Shown here in pieces: positions 1 to 6,890 of a DNA stretch of 23,946 bases; position 1 is the stretch's first letter; each line of letters starts with the position of its first letter. The notes below the pieces were generated by a model. The model was not told where the DNA came from and ran no database searches. It worked only from the letters and a program-made list of their open reading frames with translations. The position numbers were made by a program, and so were the translations under genes. This DNA comes from an uncultured Lachnospiraceae bacterium. GTDB taxonomy: Bacteria; Bacillota; Clostridia; Lachnospirales; Lachnospiraceae. Location of the stretch: assembly GCA_910587955.1 (NCBI GenBank), contig CAJUNN010000045.1, positions 1 through 23,946 of the forward strand, given 5' to 3'.

Positions 1-1
1 T

Positions 2-55
2 ATACCTTAACCGACAGTCCGGAGGACTTGTCATACGGGGTACCCGCAGGGTATA
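2..55 (+). repeat. Terminal repeat A, copy 1 (two conserved stem-loops)
   Basis: This 54-base segment matches the reverse complement of 23810-23863 at 48 of 54 positions. It folds into two small stem-loops. One has arms around ACAGTCC and GGACTTGT, the other is TACCC-GCA-GGGTA, and an invariant TCATACGGGG lies between them. The outermost pair of the second stem is T-A here and C-G in the other copy, a compensatory change. That suggests the fold is maintained, either as RNA or as a DNA fold-back. Nothing in it looks protein-coding. I do not recognise the family; a MITE, a REP-like unit or a structured RNA are all possible. Confidence 0.75.
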
Positions 56-122
56 GCTTTTTCCAAAGAAATTTTAGCATAGGAACCGGAAAAAATCCAG
101 AATAGAATCCCTTTCGAATATC

Positions 123-150
123 CATCCCCTGCAGGTCCCCCGTAGGGGAT
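123..150. repeat. Stem-loop inside the left repeat element
   Basis: The arms ATCCCCT and AGGGGAT flank a 13-base, C-rich loop. It lies between repeat A (2-55) and repeat B (188-256), so it is probably a further structural part of the same element. It is absent from the short A-B interval at the right end of the window (23864-23889). Confidence 0.4.
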
Positions 151-187
151 ATAAAACGGACGCAGACAGAGCAGAAAAAGGAAAGTT

Positions 188-256
188 CTTCCCCTCCAAA
201 CAATTTGGAGGCGGTTAAGAGGTGGAGAGGAGAGCCATCCCTTAGAAAGCACTTAA
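188..256 (+). repeat. Terminal repeat B, copy 1
   Basis: This segment aligns with 23890-23946 in the same orientation. Both begin CCCCTCCAAAC, form a hairpin (CCTCCAAA/TTTGGAGG here, CCTCC/GGAGG in the other copy), continue with a G-rich run, and end in similar tails (ATCCCTTAGAAAGCACTTAAA here, ATCCCTAAGACGCACTAAA there). The tail probably marks the outer boundary of the element, because remnant coding sequence begins within a few bases of it at 264. Confidence 0.6.
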
Positions 257-263
257 ACTGTGA

Positions 264-509
264 GAGGATCTCTATTTTTGCATCATAAATACGATTTGTA
301 TATTTTCTGTCCCAGAAGAACACGAAAACCTTTTTCAATTCGTTTTGTCTCTCAAATGCGGCAATGCAGTCCTGACTATTGAAAGAATCCAATGCAAAAG
401 CTGTGGGAGAAGTTTTAACGCCGCCCTGCAGAAAAATTGTCCGAATTGCTACAGCCCCTATGAAATTGGAGATGATGACTGGATTGTTGTAAAGATTTCA
501 AAAATTTAG
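264..509 (+). pseudogene. 3' remnant of a zinc-ribbon protein gene
   Basis: The frame from 264 to the TAG at 507-509 is open for 81 codons and has no ATG. It contains two cysteine pairs of zinc-ribbon type, CKSCG and CPNC, about 15 residues apart. The ending is acidic then basic: YSPYEIGDDDWIVVKISKI. The frame is closed by a TGA at 261, immediately after the end of the repeat element, and there is no convincing ribosome binding site. I read it as the C-terminal end of a longer gene whose 5' part was displaced or deleted when the repeat arrived. A TTG start at 345 for a 54-residue protein cannot be excluded. The parent family is not recognised. Confidence 0.5.
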
Positions 510-546
510 ATTTGGGGAGGCTCCAGGCTCTTCCAAAAGCAGAATT
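510..546. other. Short gap between convergent genes; weak hairpin only
   Basis: An imperfect hairpin (TTTGG at 513-517 with CCAAA near 531-536) lies between the zinc-ribbon remnant and the permease stop. It lacks a proper T-tract on either strand, so it is at best a weak bidirectional terminator. Confidence 0.2.
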
Positions 547-1281
547 TCAGGCAGCCGCCCGCACATCCTCATGTTTCAAGTACCAAATGCCCGCCCCCAG
601 AAATAAAACCAGGAAAAAGACAGCACTAACCCCAAAACCAAACATATTCTCTATCATATCCTCCGTCTTGTTGGCATTCATCCCTTCCAGCATCAGGGAA
701 TAGGGCCAGAGCAAGCCGTAGCCCCCATTGCTTAACAAAAACCCCATAACGCTTCCCAGAAGGGCGACAGCGATGGGAACCGCAAAGCTGCGGATGATCA
801 TCGACAATACCATCTGCAAAGCTGCCGTTACCATGCCGCCTAGGCTTCCACGCAGCAGCCAGAACAGGATCTGCACAGGCGGGATTCCGGGAAGCCCTGT
901 TGCCTTTCCCCCTAAGATGAAGAGAATCCACACCCACAGTTGGAGAAAAACCGTACAGCCGAAAGCCAGGACCAGTTTGGAGCCAAATATGGCTTCTTCG
1001 GATACGGGCATGGCCATCAGACGGTTCCAGTTGTGATTCAGATGTTCTACCCGCCAGGTATAGGAGCAGTACAGGGCAATCAGCGGTCCGTAAAAGAAAT
1101 TGGCATAAAACAGGGAGTGCTGGGTCCACAGGGAATACCACTCCGATTTGAGGATTTCTATATTATTCAGGTAGTTTGCCGTCCCTATCAAGGCCGGAAT
1201 CATGGGAATAGCCACAAATACCAGCCACAGGTGGGAATGTTTCAGTTTCTTCCATTCGGTTTTGATACTATTCGCCAGCAT
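547..1281 (-). CDS. ABC-2 type permease, lantibiotic-immunity (LanG/MutG-like)
   Basis: A 244-residue integral membrane protein with about six hydrophobic segments, near residues 18-38, 55-75, 100-125, 135-160, 168-200 and 220-238. The cytoplasmic N-terminus has the usual ABC-2 pattern of these small permeases (KTEWKKLKHSHLW). Length and layout fit the LanE/LanG, MutE/MutG and CprB/CprC group, which pairs with an ATPase to expel cationic antimicrobial peptides from the membrane. The start at 1281 has AAAGGAGA seven bases upstream and lies one base after the upstream permease's stop, so it is translationally linked. It is the last gene of a three-gene operon. Substrate specificity cannot be read from sequence. 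Confidence 0.85.
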   Translation of the reverse strand: MLANSIKTEWKKLKHSHLWLVFVAIPMIPALIGTANYLNNIEILKSEWYSLWTQHSLFYANFFYGPLIALYCSYTWRVEHLNHNWNRLMAMPVSEEAIFGSKLVLAFGCTVFLQLWVWILFILGGKATGLPGIPPVQILFWLLRGSLGGMVTAALQMVLSMIIRSFAVPIAVALLGSVMGFLLSNGGYGLLWPYSLMLEGMNANKTEDMIENMFGFGVSAVFFLVLFLGAGIWYLKHEDVRAAA

Positions 1282-1282
1282 T

Positions 1283-2041
1283 TCAAATCTCCTTTCTTAA
1301 AAACAGGTATTTTCCGGCAAGATACCCCAGAACCAGCAGGACCAACAGGGAATATAAGGCCGTCCTGTCTAAGGGTACATCATAGAAATACATAATCCGG
1401 GTCTCCTCCTCCCAATAGCTTCCAAGGAAGGACAGCAGACAGTAGTAGCCCCATATCAGGACCCTGTGAAGAATCCCTTTGGGCAGGAACCAGGAGAACA
1501 GGCCGGCAAATGAACCAAAAAGCCCCGCTGCCAGTGGCATAATCTGATTTTCAAAATAAAAGGACAGCACCTGCTGGAAGATAAGGATCACCAGGCTTAC
1601 CAGAAAATTCTGTATCAGAAAGCACAGTGCATGCCGAAGCTTCAAGGGTTCCCCAAATCCCAGAATATACCCCAGGCACAAGAGGGCTCCCAGCTCCGCA
1701 GCCATATAGATGGCCAGGTAACAGGCTCCCGTCAGCAATTTCATATCAAAGAGGCGTCCTTTTGTCTCCATGGTACACAGAAGCTTTATGGTATTTCCCT
1801 TTACCTCCGTATCACAGAGGCGGCTGGCCAGCATAGCCGTCATGGTAGGCATAAAAATAGTATTGATGATTGCCAGATTGGTGAGGATCCACCGATAGCC
1901 ATCCCGGATTTCTTCCGGCTTTCCCCCATTTACCACCCATCCCGTCCAGAGAAAGGTCATGGCCAGAAACCCCAAAAGAACCAGCCAGATCTTCCGGTAT
2001 CGCACCTTCATCCACTCCGTCTTCCACTCTCTTCGCATCAC
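1283..2041 (-). CDS. ABC-2 type permease, lantibiotic-immunity (LanE/MutE-like)
   Basis: A 252-residue membrane protein, middle gene of the operon, paralogous in layout to the following permease. It has a basic N-terminus (RREWKTEWMKVRYRK), a first hydrophobic helix near residues 18-36, and further membrane segments around 62-82, 105-127, 140-162, 168-190, 195-212 and 228-246. It presumably forms the heterodimeric channel with the 547-1281 product. The frame can start at GTG 2041 (GTGA overlap with the ATPase stop, AAGGAGG eight bases upstream) or ATG 2038 (TGATG overlap). I chose GTG for its spacing. Either way it is coupled to the ATPase gene. Confidence 0.85.
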   Translation of the reverse strand: MMRREWKTEWMKVRYRKIWLVLLGFLAMTFLWTGWVVNGGKPEEIRDGYRWILTNLAIINTIFMPTMTAMLASRLCDTEVKGNTIKLLCTMETKGRLFDMKLLTGACYLAIYMAAELGALLCLGYILGFGEPLKLRHALCFLIQNFLVSLVILIFQQVLSFYFENQIMPLAAGLFGSFAGLFSWFLPKGILHRVLIWGYYCLLSFLGSYWEEETRIMYFYDVPLDRTALYSLLVLLVLGYLAGKYLFLRKEI

Positions 2042-2952
2042 AAGCTGGACCTCCTTCCCGTAAGGCTTAAGAAAATGTCCTCCAAGCTCTTCTGTTGTTC
2101 CTCAATTCGGTAAAGCCCGGCTCCCCCCTGGACCAGCCGGACCACCAGGGATGCCAGACGGTCATCCGGTAATTTAGACAGTTCGATGCCTTCCTGCCTC
2201 ACCGTGCAGGAGATATTTTCTCTCTGCAGGATTTCTAAAGCCGCCGTCTGGTTCATGGCCCGTATGAGAAGCCCGCTCTGGCTGTGTTCATGGAGTGCTT
2301 CCAGCTTATCCTGGAAAATGAGCTGCCCGTGATGGATAATTCCCACATAATCCGCCATTTGGTCCATCTCGCTTAGAAGGTGACTGGATACCAGGACCGT
2401 GATCCCCATTTTTTCGGGTAGCTGACAGATAAGCTCCCGCATCTCCTGGATCCCCGCCGGGTCAAGTCCGTTGGTAGGTTCGTCCAGAAGCAGGAGCTTG
2501 GGATGCCCCAGAAGGGCCTGGGCCAGGCCCAGCCTCTGCTTCATGCCAAGGGAATACTCCCGGACCTTCTTGTCCTGCTGCCGCTCCATGCGCACCAGCT
2601 TCAATACCTGGTCAATCTCCTGTTCCGGAACTTGTTTTAAAGTCTTCACAATCTCCAGGTTCTCCCGGCCGGAGAGATGCCCATAATAGGAGGGCGACTC
2701 AATCAGGGAACCGGTCCCTTTCAAGATTTCAATCCTGTTTTTCCCGTTCATGACTTTTCCATCCACCGTCACTTCCCCGCTGCTGCTCTTGATAAGGCCC
2801 AGCAGCATTTTCATGGTAGTGCTCTTGCCCGCCCCATTGGGCCCCATAAAGCCGTAGACGCAGGCCTTTGGGACCTTGAGATCCAGATCCCGCACCACGG
2901 CCTTTTTTCCGTATTCCTTGCCAAGCCCCCTTGTCTCCACGATAAATTTCAT
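2038..2952 (-). CDS. ABC transporter ATPase, lantibiotic-immunity (LanF/CprA/BcrA-like)
   Basis: A 304-residue ATPase. Walker A is GPNGAGKST at residues 37-45, the signature is YSLGMKQRL at 133-141, and Walker B with D-loop is LLLLDEPTNGLD from 153; a switch histidine follows in VSSHLL. The Q-loop position reads SLIESP, with Glu85 in place of Gln. This E-loop is known from LanF immunity ATPases and supports that assignment over a generic exporter. The roughly 80 residues after the core are a C-terminal extension like that of BcrA-type ATPases. The start has AAAGGAGA upstream. It energises the two downstream permeases. Probable role: self-protection or resistance to lantibiotics, bacitracin-like or host cationic peptides; no peptide precursor gene is nearby. 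Confidence 0.9.
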   Translation of the reverse strand: MKFIVETRGLGKEYGKKAVVRDLDLKVPKACVYGFMGPNGAGKSTTMKMLLGLIKSSSGEVTVDGKVMNGKNRIEILKGTGSLIESPSYYGHLSGRENLEIVKTLKQVPEQEIDQVLKLVRMERQQDKKVREYSLGMKQRLGLAQALLGHPKLLLLDEPTNGLDPAGIQEMRELICQLPEKMGITVLVSSHLLSEMDQMADYVGIIHHGQLIFQDKLEALHEHSQSGLLIRAMNQTAALEILQRENISCTVRQEGIELSKLPDDRLASLVVRLVQGGAGLYRIEEQQKSLEDIFLSLTGRRSSL

Positions 2953-2989
2953 TTCTATAGTTCTCCTTTCTTCTTGCTTGGATAAGGAG

Positions 2990-2995
2990 AGTATA
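2990..2995 (-). promoter_or_regulatory. Candidate -10 box for the immunity operon
   Basis: Read on the minus strand the box is TATACT, 38 bases before the ATPase start. The -35 position (about 3013-3018) reads ATCCCC and does not resemble TTGACA, as expected if the promoter depends on an activator bound at the upstream repeats. Confidence 0.45.
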
Positions 2996-3027
2996 ACGCA
3001 GCAGCCTTACATGGGGATGACAGGGGC

Positions 3028-3046
3028 CTTACGTTTACCTTAAATT
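3028..3046. promoter_or_regulatory. Putative response-regulator site, repeat 1
   Basis: CTTACGTTTACCTTAAATT matches 3086-3104 at 17 of 19 bases, in the same orientation. A related CCTTAC half-site lies at 3005-3010, exactly 22 bases (two helical turns) from CCTTAC at 3027-3032. The array sits just upstream of the candidate -10 box of the transporter operon, where OmpR-family activators normally bind direct repeats. Confidence 0.55.
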
Positions 3047-3085
3047 GCAGAAGCAGACCTGCACCGGCTTAGGAAAGACCCCTTT

Positions 3086-3104
3086 CTTACATTTACCTTA
3101 ATTT
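3086..3104. promoter_or_regulatory. Putative response-regulator site, repeat 2
   Basis: CTTACATTTACCTTAATTT is the second copy, 58 bases from repeat 1 and about 70-90 bases before the response-regulator start. It is placed so that the regulator could also control its own gene. A TATGAT at 3140-3145 could be the plus-strand -10 box, though without a good -35. Confidence 0.5.
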
Positions 3105-3175
3105 TTCCCAAAACAGCACAAATTTCCTTGTTTTTATTTTATGATAAACAGAAAAAGAGACAAGGAGATCGGGGT

Positions 3176-3880
3176 ATGAACCATATATATGAATGCAGCA
3201 TTTTAATTGTAGACGACAACCGGGATCTGCTTTCCATGCTCTCCCAGATTTTAGAGCGGGAAGGCTTCCGGTCCCCCAGGACAGCCGGAAGCTGCCGGGA
3301 AGCTAGGCTGGCCCTAAAAGAGGCCGTCCCGGACTTTATCATTCTGGATGTCATGCTTCCCGACGGGGACGGCTTCTCCCTTTTCCAGGAAATCCGCCGA
3401 ACCGCCGATATTCCTATTCTCTTTCTCTCCGCCCGGGACGAGGACAATGACCGCCTGCTGGGGCTGGGACTTGGGGCAGACGACTATTTGACGAAGCCCT
3501 TCCTTCCGAAAGAACTGATCCTGCGCATCAGCGCCATTCTCCGGCGGACCTATCTCTCCGGCCGGAACCGGCCGGAACCGGACCCGGTCCTTGTACTGGA
3601 CGGCCGCACCGTCCGCTTCGATTCCGGCATAGTCTCCTCCCCGGAAGGAGAAACGGCCCTCACCGCCAAGGAGTTTCTCATTCTGAAAAAGCTCTATGAA
3701 AACCGGGGAAAAATCGTCACCTTTGATGCCCTCTGTGATGCGGTCTGGGGCGACGGCTATTATACCTATGAAAACACCCTGATGGTGCATGTCCGCCGCC
3801 TCCGGGAGAAAATTGAGGAAGAGCCCTCCCGTCCCCGGCACCTTCTCACCGCCCGGGGAATCGGCTACCGCCTTCTGTAA
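3176..3880 (+). CDS. Two-component response regulator, OmpR/PhoB family
   Basis: A 234-residue transcription factor. The receiver domain spans roughly residues 7-122, with acidic pair Asp13-Asp14, phospho-acceptor Asp58 (IILDVMLPDGDG), the conserved Ser in LFLSAR and the Lys in DDYLTKPF. A winged-helix trans_reg_C domain follows from about 135 to the end (LTAKEFLILKKL, TLMVHVRRLREKIE, ARGIGYRLL). The start at 3176 is chosen because AAGGAG lies eight bases upstream; the frame is open further upstream but without a ribosome binding site. It is followed after 40 bases by the kinase and is divergent from the transporter operon, as in CprR/LanR-type regulation. It probably activates the transporter by binding the repeats at 3028-3104. 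Confidence 0.92.
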   Translation: MNHIYECSILIVDDNRDLLSMLSQILEREGFRSPRTAGSCREARLALKEAVPDFIILDVMLPDGDGFSLFQEIRRTADIPILFLSARDEDNDRLLGLGLGADDYLTKPFLPKELILRISAILRRTYLSGRNRPEPDPVLVLDGRTVRFDSGIVSSPEGETALTAKEFLILKKLYENRGKIVTFDALCDAVWGDGYYTYENTLMVHVRRLREKIEEEPSRPRHLLTARGIGYRLL

Positions 3881-3920
3881 CCAGACAATACTCCCCTATG
3901 TTTGTGAAAGGACCCGGCTT

Positions 3921-5330
3921 ATGAAAGATCTTTTGAAAATATACCGCCGCTATATCCTGACAGCCGCTGCCACCGGCCTTTTGATTCTCTTTTTTAATCT
4001 AACACTGTTTTTGGTTTTCCAAGCTGTCCAGTTCGGCTATAAAATGGTTCCCGGCTATAAAGGCTGGAATATGGAGGGGCTCTCCGCTATGCTCACTCTG
4101 GAGGAAGGCACCTATTCCCTGTCGGAGGAGGGCTGCAGGCGGGTAGATACGGAATTTGCCTTTGCCATGCTTATCGGACAGGAAGGCCAGATCCTCTGGA
4201 GCCGGAATCTCCCGGATGATATTCCCAGGTCCTACTCCCTCACGGATATTGCCTCCATGAGCCGCTGGTATCTCATGGATTATCCGGTGAAGATATGGAC
4301 CCGCCCGGACGGCCTCTTTGTGGCGGCTCCCCCCAAGGGAAGCCTCTGGAAACACGGCCTGGAATTTAACACTTCTTATATAGAAGCCTTTCCCGTTCTC
4401 CTTCTGGCTTTCGTTCTGGGAAATCTCTTTCTGGCTTTTATTCTCGCTTTTCTCTTCGGCCATCGGTTTTATATTTCCTTAAAACCCCTGGCAAAGGGCA
4501 TCGAACGCCTGGAGGGAAAAGAGATTCTTCATCTGCCGGAGCGGGGCATTACAGCCAGTCTGGCCGGAAGGCTGAACCGTGCGTCGGAAGTCCTGTTCCG
4601 CCAAAACCAGCTGCTTAAGAAACGGGACGACGCCCGGACCAGCTGGATTGCCGGGGTTTCCCACGATATCCGCACGCCTCTCTCTCTAATTATGGGATAC
4701 GGGGACAGCCTGTCAAAGAGCCCCCATTTAAGCCCGGAGGAGCAAAGAGAAGCCTTCTCCATACGGGAAAACAGCCTCCAAATCAAAAAACTCATTGCAG
4801 ATTTAAACCTGGCCTCCAAGCTGGAATACAACTCCTGCCCCCTGCGGCTGAAACCATACGCCCCGGCCGCCCTCCTGCGCAGCCTGGCTGCCTGGTATAT
4901 AAACAGCGTTTCCGACAGCCGGCATCCTCTCACCCTGGATATAGACCCCGCCCTGGAAAGTCTTACCCTGACCGGAGATCCGGATTTACTTTCACGGGCT
5001 TTCCGCAACCTGATGGACAACAGTATCCGCCATAACCCCGCAGGCTGCATCCTGCACATAGACGCCCGGCTGCTTTCCAGACAGGTACAGTTCTCCTTTT
5101 CGGATACGGGAAAGGGAATCCCTGTGCGCATCGTGAAAACCCTCTACCGCCCGTCTACGGCTTCGAAAGGGGAAGATGGCGATAACATATCCGTCCCTCA
5201 TATTATGGGGCTTCGGATTGTAAAGCAGATTGTGGAGGCCCATGGGGGGACATTAAAATTTGAGGTGCAAAAAGATATCTGCCAGACTGCGGTAATACTT
5301 CTGCCTGCCGGGGATATTTCCCCGGAATAG
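3921..5330 (+). CDS. Sensor histidine kinase partner of the response regulator
   Basis: A 469-residue membrane kinase. A first membrane helix spans about residues 11-37, an extracytoplasmic sensor region of about 120 residues follows, and a second helix lies at about 152-180. After a linker come the dimerisation domain with phospho-acceptor His248 (SHDIRTPLS), then N-box DNSIRHN, G1 box SDTGKGIP and a G2-like GLRIVKQIVEAHGG. This is the layout of LanK/CprK-type kinases that sense peptides at the membrane. The start at 3921 has GAAAGGA upstream with normal spacing; the frame extends back into the regulator gene but without support. It ends eight bases before a bidirectional hairpin terminator. 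Confidence 0.9.
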   Translation: MKDLLKIYRRYILTAAATGLLILFFNLTLFLVFQAVQFGYKMVPGYKGWNMEGLSAMLTLEEGTYSLSEEGCRRVDTEFAFAMLIGQEGQILWSRNLPDDIPRSYSLTDIASMSRWYLMDYPVKIWTRPDGLFVAAPPKGSLWKHGLEFNTSYIEAFPVLLLAFVLGNLFLAFILAFLFGHRFYISLKPLAKGIERLEGKEILHLPERGITASLAGRLNRASEVLFRQNQLLKKRDDARTSWIAGVSHDIRTPLSLIMGYGDSLSKSPHLSPEEQREAFSIRENSLQIKKLIADLNLASKLEYNSCPLRLKPYAPAALLRSLAAWYINSVSDSRHPLTLDIDPALESLTLTGDPDLLSRAFRNLMDNSIRHNPAGCILHIDARLLSRQVQFSFSDTGKGIPVRIVKTLYRPSTASKGEDGDNISVPHIMGLRIVKQIVEAHGGTLKFEVQKDICQTAVILLPAGDISPE

Positions 5331-5337
5331 AAAAAAC

Positions 5338-5364
5338 CGCCGGGAAACTCTACGCTTCCCGGCG
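5338..5364. terminator. Bidirectional intrinsic terminator
   Basis: The stem CGCCGGGAA/TTCCCGGCG has 9 base pairs and a 9-base loop. On the minus strand it is followed by GGTTTTTTC, a good T-tract for the coiled-coil gene; on the plus strand the tail is weaker (ATTCTCTCT) but suits the kinase operon. Its stem sequence is nearly identical to the terminator at 5732-5761. Confidence 0.85.
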
Positions 5365-5371
5365 ATTCTCT

Positions 5372-5623
5372 CTATGCTATCTGTTCAATCCATTCCTTCA
5401 CTCTGCGCAGTTCATTCTCCAGACGGTTTACCCGAAGCATTAGAATTTCTTTCTCGCTCTCCAGCCTCAGCGCCTCGTCCAGCTTCCTGCTCAAATCCAG
5501 ATGTCCCTCTGCAATAATTCGTATATTCCGGTTGGTTTCGTTCTCAAGGGTCAGCTGGATATCCGTTATTTTGGCATCCATTTTATCCAGCCTGTCCAAA
5601 ATTATTTTTGTATCCTCTGTCAT
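5372..5623 (-). CDS. Small conserved coiled-coil protein, function unknown
   Basis: 83 residues, rich in Glu, Arg, Leu and Asn, with heptad-like hydrophobic spacing along most of its length. It contains the stretch NRNIRIIAEGHLDLSRKLDEAL followed by a second helix ending RRVKEWIEQIA. From memory, similar short proteins with an IAEGHLDLSRKLDEAL-like core are common in Clostridia, always uncharacterised. The start at 5623 is chosen over ATG 5662 because GGGGGGA lies nine bases upstream and because the strong promoter at 5676-5704 would leave only about 10 bases of leader before 5662. It has its own promoter and terminator and so is a single-gene unit. There is no signal peptide or membrane segment; probably a cytoplasmic oligomer. 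Confidence 0.75.
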   Translation of the reverse strand: MTEDTKIILDRLDKMDAKITDIQLTLENETNRNIRIIAEGHLDLSRKLDEALRLESEKEILMLRVNRLENELRRVKEWIEQIA

Positions 5624-5675
5624 TTCCCCTATTCCCCCCTTTGAAATCAACTCTTCATTCACCGTTTATGTTCTG

Positions 5676-5704
5676 ATTATACCCTATCCCAGGCCCTATT
5701 TCAA
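5676..5704 (-). promoter_or_regulatory. Sigma-A promoter of the coiled-coil gene
   Basis: On the minus strand, TTGAAA (5704-5699), a 17-base spacer and a perfect TATAAT (5681-5676). It is the only good promoter between the two similar terminators and points at the 83-residue gene. Confidence 0.75.
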
Positions 5705-5731
5705 CAGCCTTCTTCCAAATTGCAGAGAAAA

Positions 5732-5761
5732 CCGCCGGGAAACATTTAAGCTTCCCGGCGG
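5732..5761 (-). terminator. Intrinsic terminator of the metVF-yjfB unit
   Basis: Perfect 10-bp stem CCGCCGGGAA/TTCCCGGCGG with a 10-base loop. On the minus strand it is followed by TTTTC. It lies eight bases beyond the YjfB-family stop codon. Confidence 0.8.
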
Positions 5762-5768
5762 CCCGCCT

Positions 5769-5951
5769 TTATACCACAATATCCACAAATTCACCCAGCC
5801 CAGGCGTGGAAGCCATGGGCGCTTCCATCATCTCTGCCAGGGCCTCCCCGGTCTCCTCCATCTGGTCCATCACCTTGGACATAAGAGCCAGGCTTACATT
5901 CCGCTGGAGCTTGCTTGACGCCATTGCCATAGACAATTCTGGTATATCCAT
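5769..5951 (-). CDS. YjfB-family small protein (putative motility protein family)
   Basis: 60 residues, beginning MDIPELSMAMASSKLQRNVS and ending LGEFVDIVV. Both ends match what I know of the YjfB family (PF14070): MDI..LSMAMS..., a central helix with KVMD..EE.G.AL..M, and a terminal LG..IDI.V. The family is labelled putative motility because of its genomic association in Bacillus, but no mechanism is established. Here there are no flagellar genes. The start has GGGGTG upstream and lies only 12 bases after the metF stop, so it is probably transcribed with metVF. It is predicted helical, without signal peptide or membrane helix. Confidence 0.8.
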   Translation of the reverse strand: MDIPELSMAMASSKLQRNVSLALMSKVMDQMEETGEALAEMMEAPMASTPGLGEFVDIVV

Positions 5952-5963
5952 TCTTTCACCCCT

Positions 5964-6890
5964 TTACTCGATGGTAATTCCGGCTTTCTCCAGGATAGCC
6001 GGAACATTCTTCTCTGCTCCGATAGCCATAATATGTACACCGTCGCAGAGACCCTGATCCTTGATCTTCGCAATCATCTCCGCAGCCATCTCGATACCAA
6101 GCTTGGTGGGCAGGCCTTTAACCCCCTTCTCCTTGCCCTCGGCGGCCGCAGCTGCCAGGCGGTCAATCATATCTTGGGGAACTGCAATGCCCGGAACGTT
6201 CTCATTCATGTATTTCGCCATTCCAGCCGCCTTCAGAGGAATAATGCCCGCCATAATGTGTGTCTTGATATTGGCTTTGTCTACCTCGTCCATAAAGCGC
6301 TTGAAGCTCTCCAGATCAAAGATTCCCTGGGTCTGGATATACTTTGCGCCTGCGTCCACTTTCTGGCGCAGCTTGTTAATCTGCAAAAATATGGGGTCAT
6401 ACACCGGCGTTACCGCAGCACCCTTATAGAACTTCGGCGCTCCGCCGTCCAGCTCATTTCCGCCGCAGTCTTTCCCGGTCTCTTCCATCAAAGTAAGCAT
6501 TTTCAAAATACCCACAGAGTCCAGATCATACACCGGCTTGGACTGGCTGCAGTCGCCTACCGTGGGATGATCTCCCGTCAGGGCCAGCATGGTGTCAATG
6601 CCGAAGGCCGCCGCGGAGAGCATATCTCCCATAATTCCCATACGGCTGCGATCCCGGCCCGTCATCTGGATAATGGGTTCCAGCCCGGCCTCTTTGAGCT
6701 TAATGCAGAGCCCCAGGGAGGAAGCTTTCAGACAGGCAGACTGCATGTCGGTTACGTTGACTCCATGTACCTTGCCCTTCAGAAGCTCTGCAGCCTCCAT
6801 CTGCTCGGCAAAGTCATATCCCTTAGGGGGAGCCATCTCAACGGTTACACCAAATTTTCCGCCTTCCAGCGCTTTTTCCAACATTCCCAT
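5964..6890 (-). CDS. metF: Methylenetetrahydrofolate reductase, MetF subunit
   Basis: 308 residues of the MTHFR TIM-barrel family. It reduces 5,10-methylene-THF to 5-methyl-THF, the methyl donor for methionine synthesis and an intermediate of the Wood-Ljungdahl pathway. Family landmarks include the early catalytic Glu (Glu18 in VTVEMAPPKG), GVNVTDMQ, the LTGDHP motif and a C-terminal barrel strand with IQTQGIFD. It lacks a C-terminal regulatory domain, as in bacterial MetF of the MetVF type. It overlaps metV by one base (TAATG) with AGGGGGAA upstream, so the two are translationally coupled. No other folate or acetogenesis genes are in the window, so participation in acetogenesis cannot be judged here. 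Confidence 0.93.
   Translation of the reverse strand: MGMLEKALEGGKFGVTVEMAPPKGYDFAEQMEAAELLKGKVHGVNVTDMQSACLKASSLGLCIKLKEAGLEPIIQMTGRDRSRMGIMGDMLSAAAFGIDTMLALTGDHPTVGDCSQSKPVYDLDSVGILKMLTLMEETGKDCGGNELDGGAPKFYKGAAVTPVYDPIFLQINKLRQKVDAGAKYIQTQGIFDLESFKRFMDEVDKANIKTHIMAGIIPLKAAGMAKYMNENVPGIAVPQDMIDRLAAAAAEGKEKGVKGLPTKLGIEMAAEMIAKIKDQGLCDGVHIMAIGAEKNVPAILEKAGITIE

Noticed and set aside
31..252. A 73-codon open frame on the minus strand inside the left repeat
   Set aside because: It lies across the stem-loops of the repeat, has no ribosome binding site and no recognisable domain; it is most likely chance in a G/C-rich structured element.
547..5330. A lantibiotic precursor or modification gene with the immunity transporter
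   Set aside because: No small Cys/Ser/Thr-rich precursor, LanB/C/M-like enzyme or protease is present in the region; the system appears to be immunity only.
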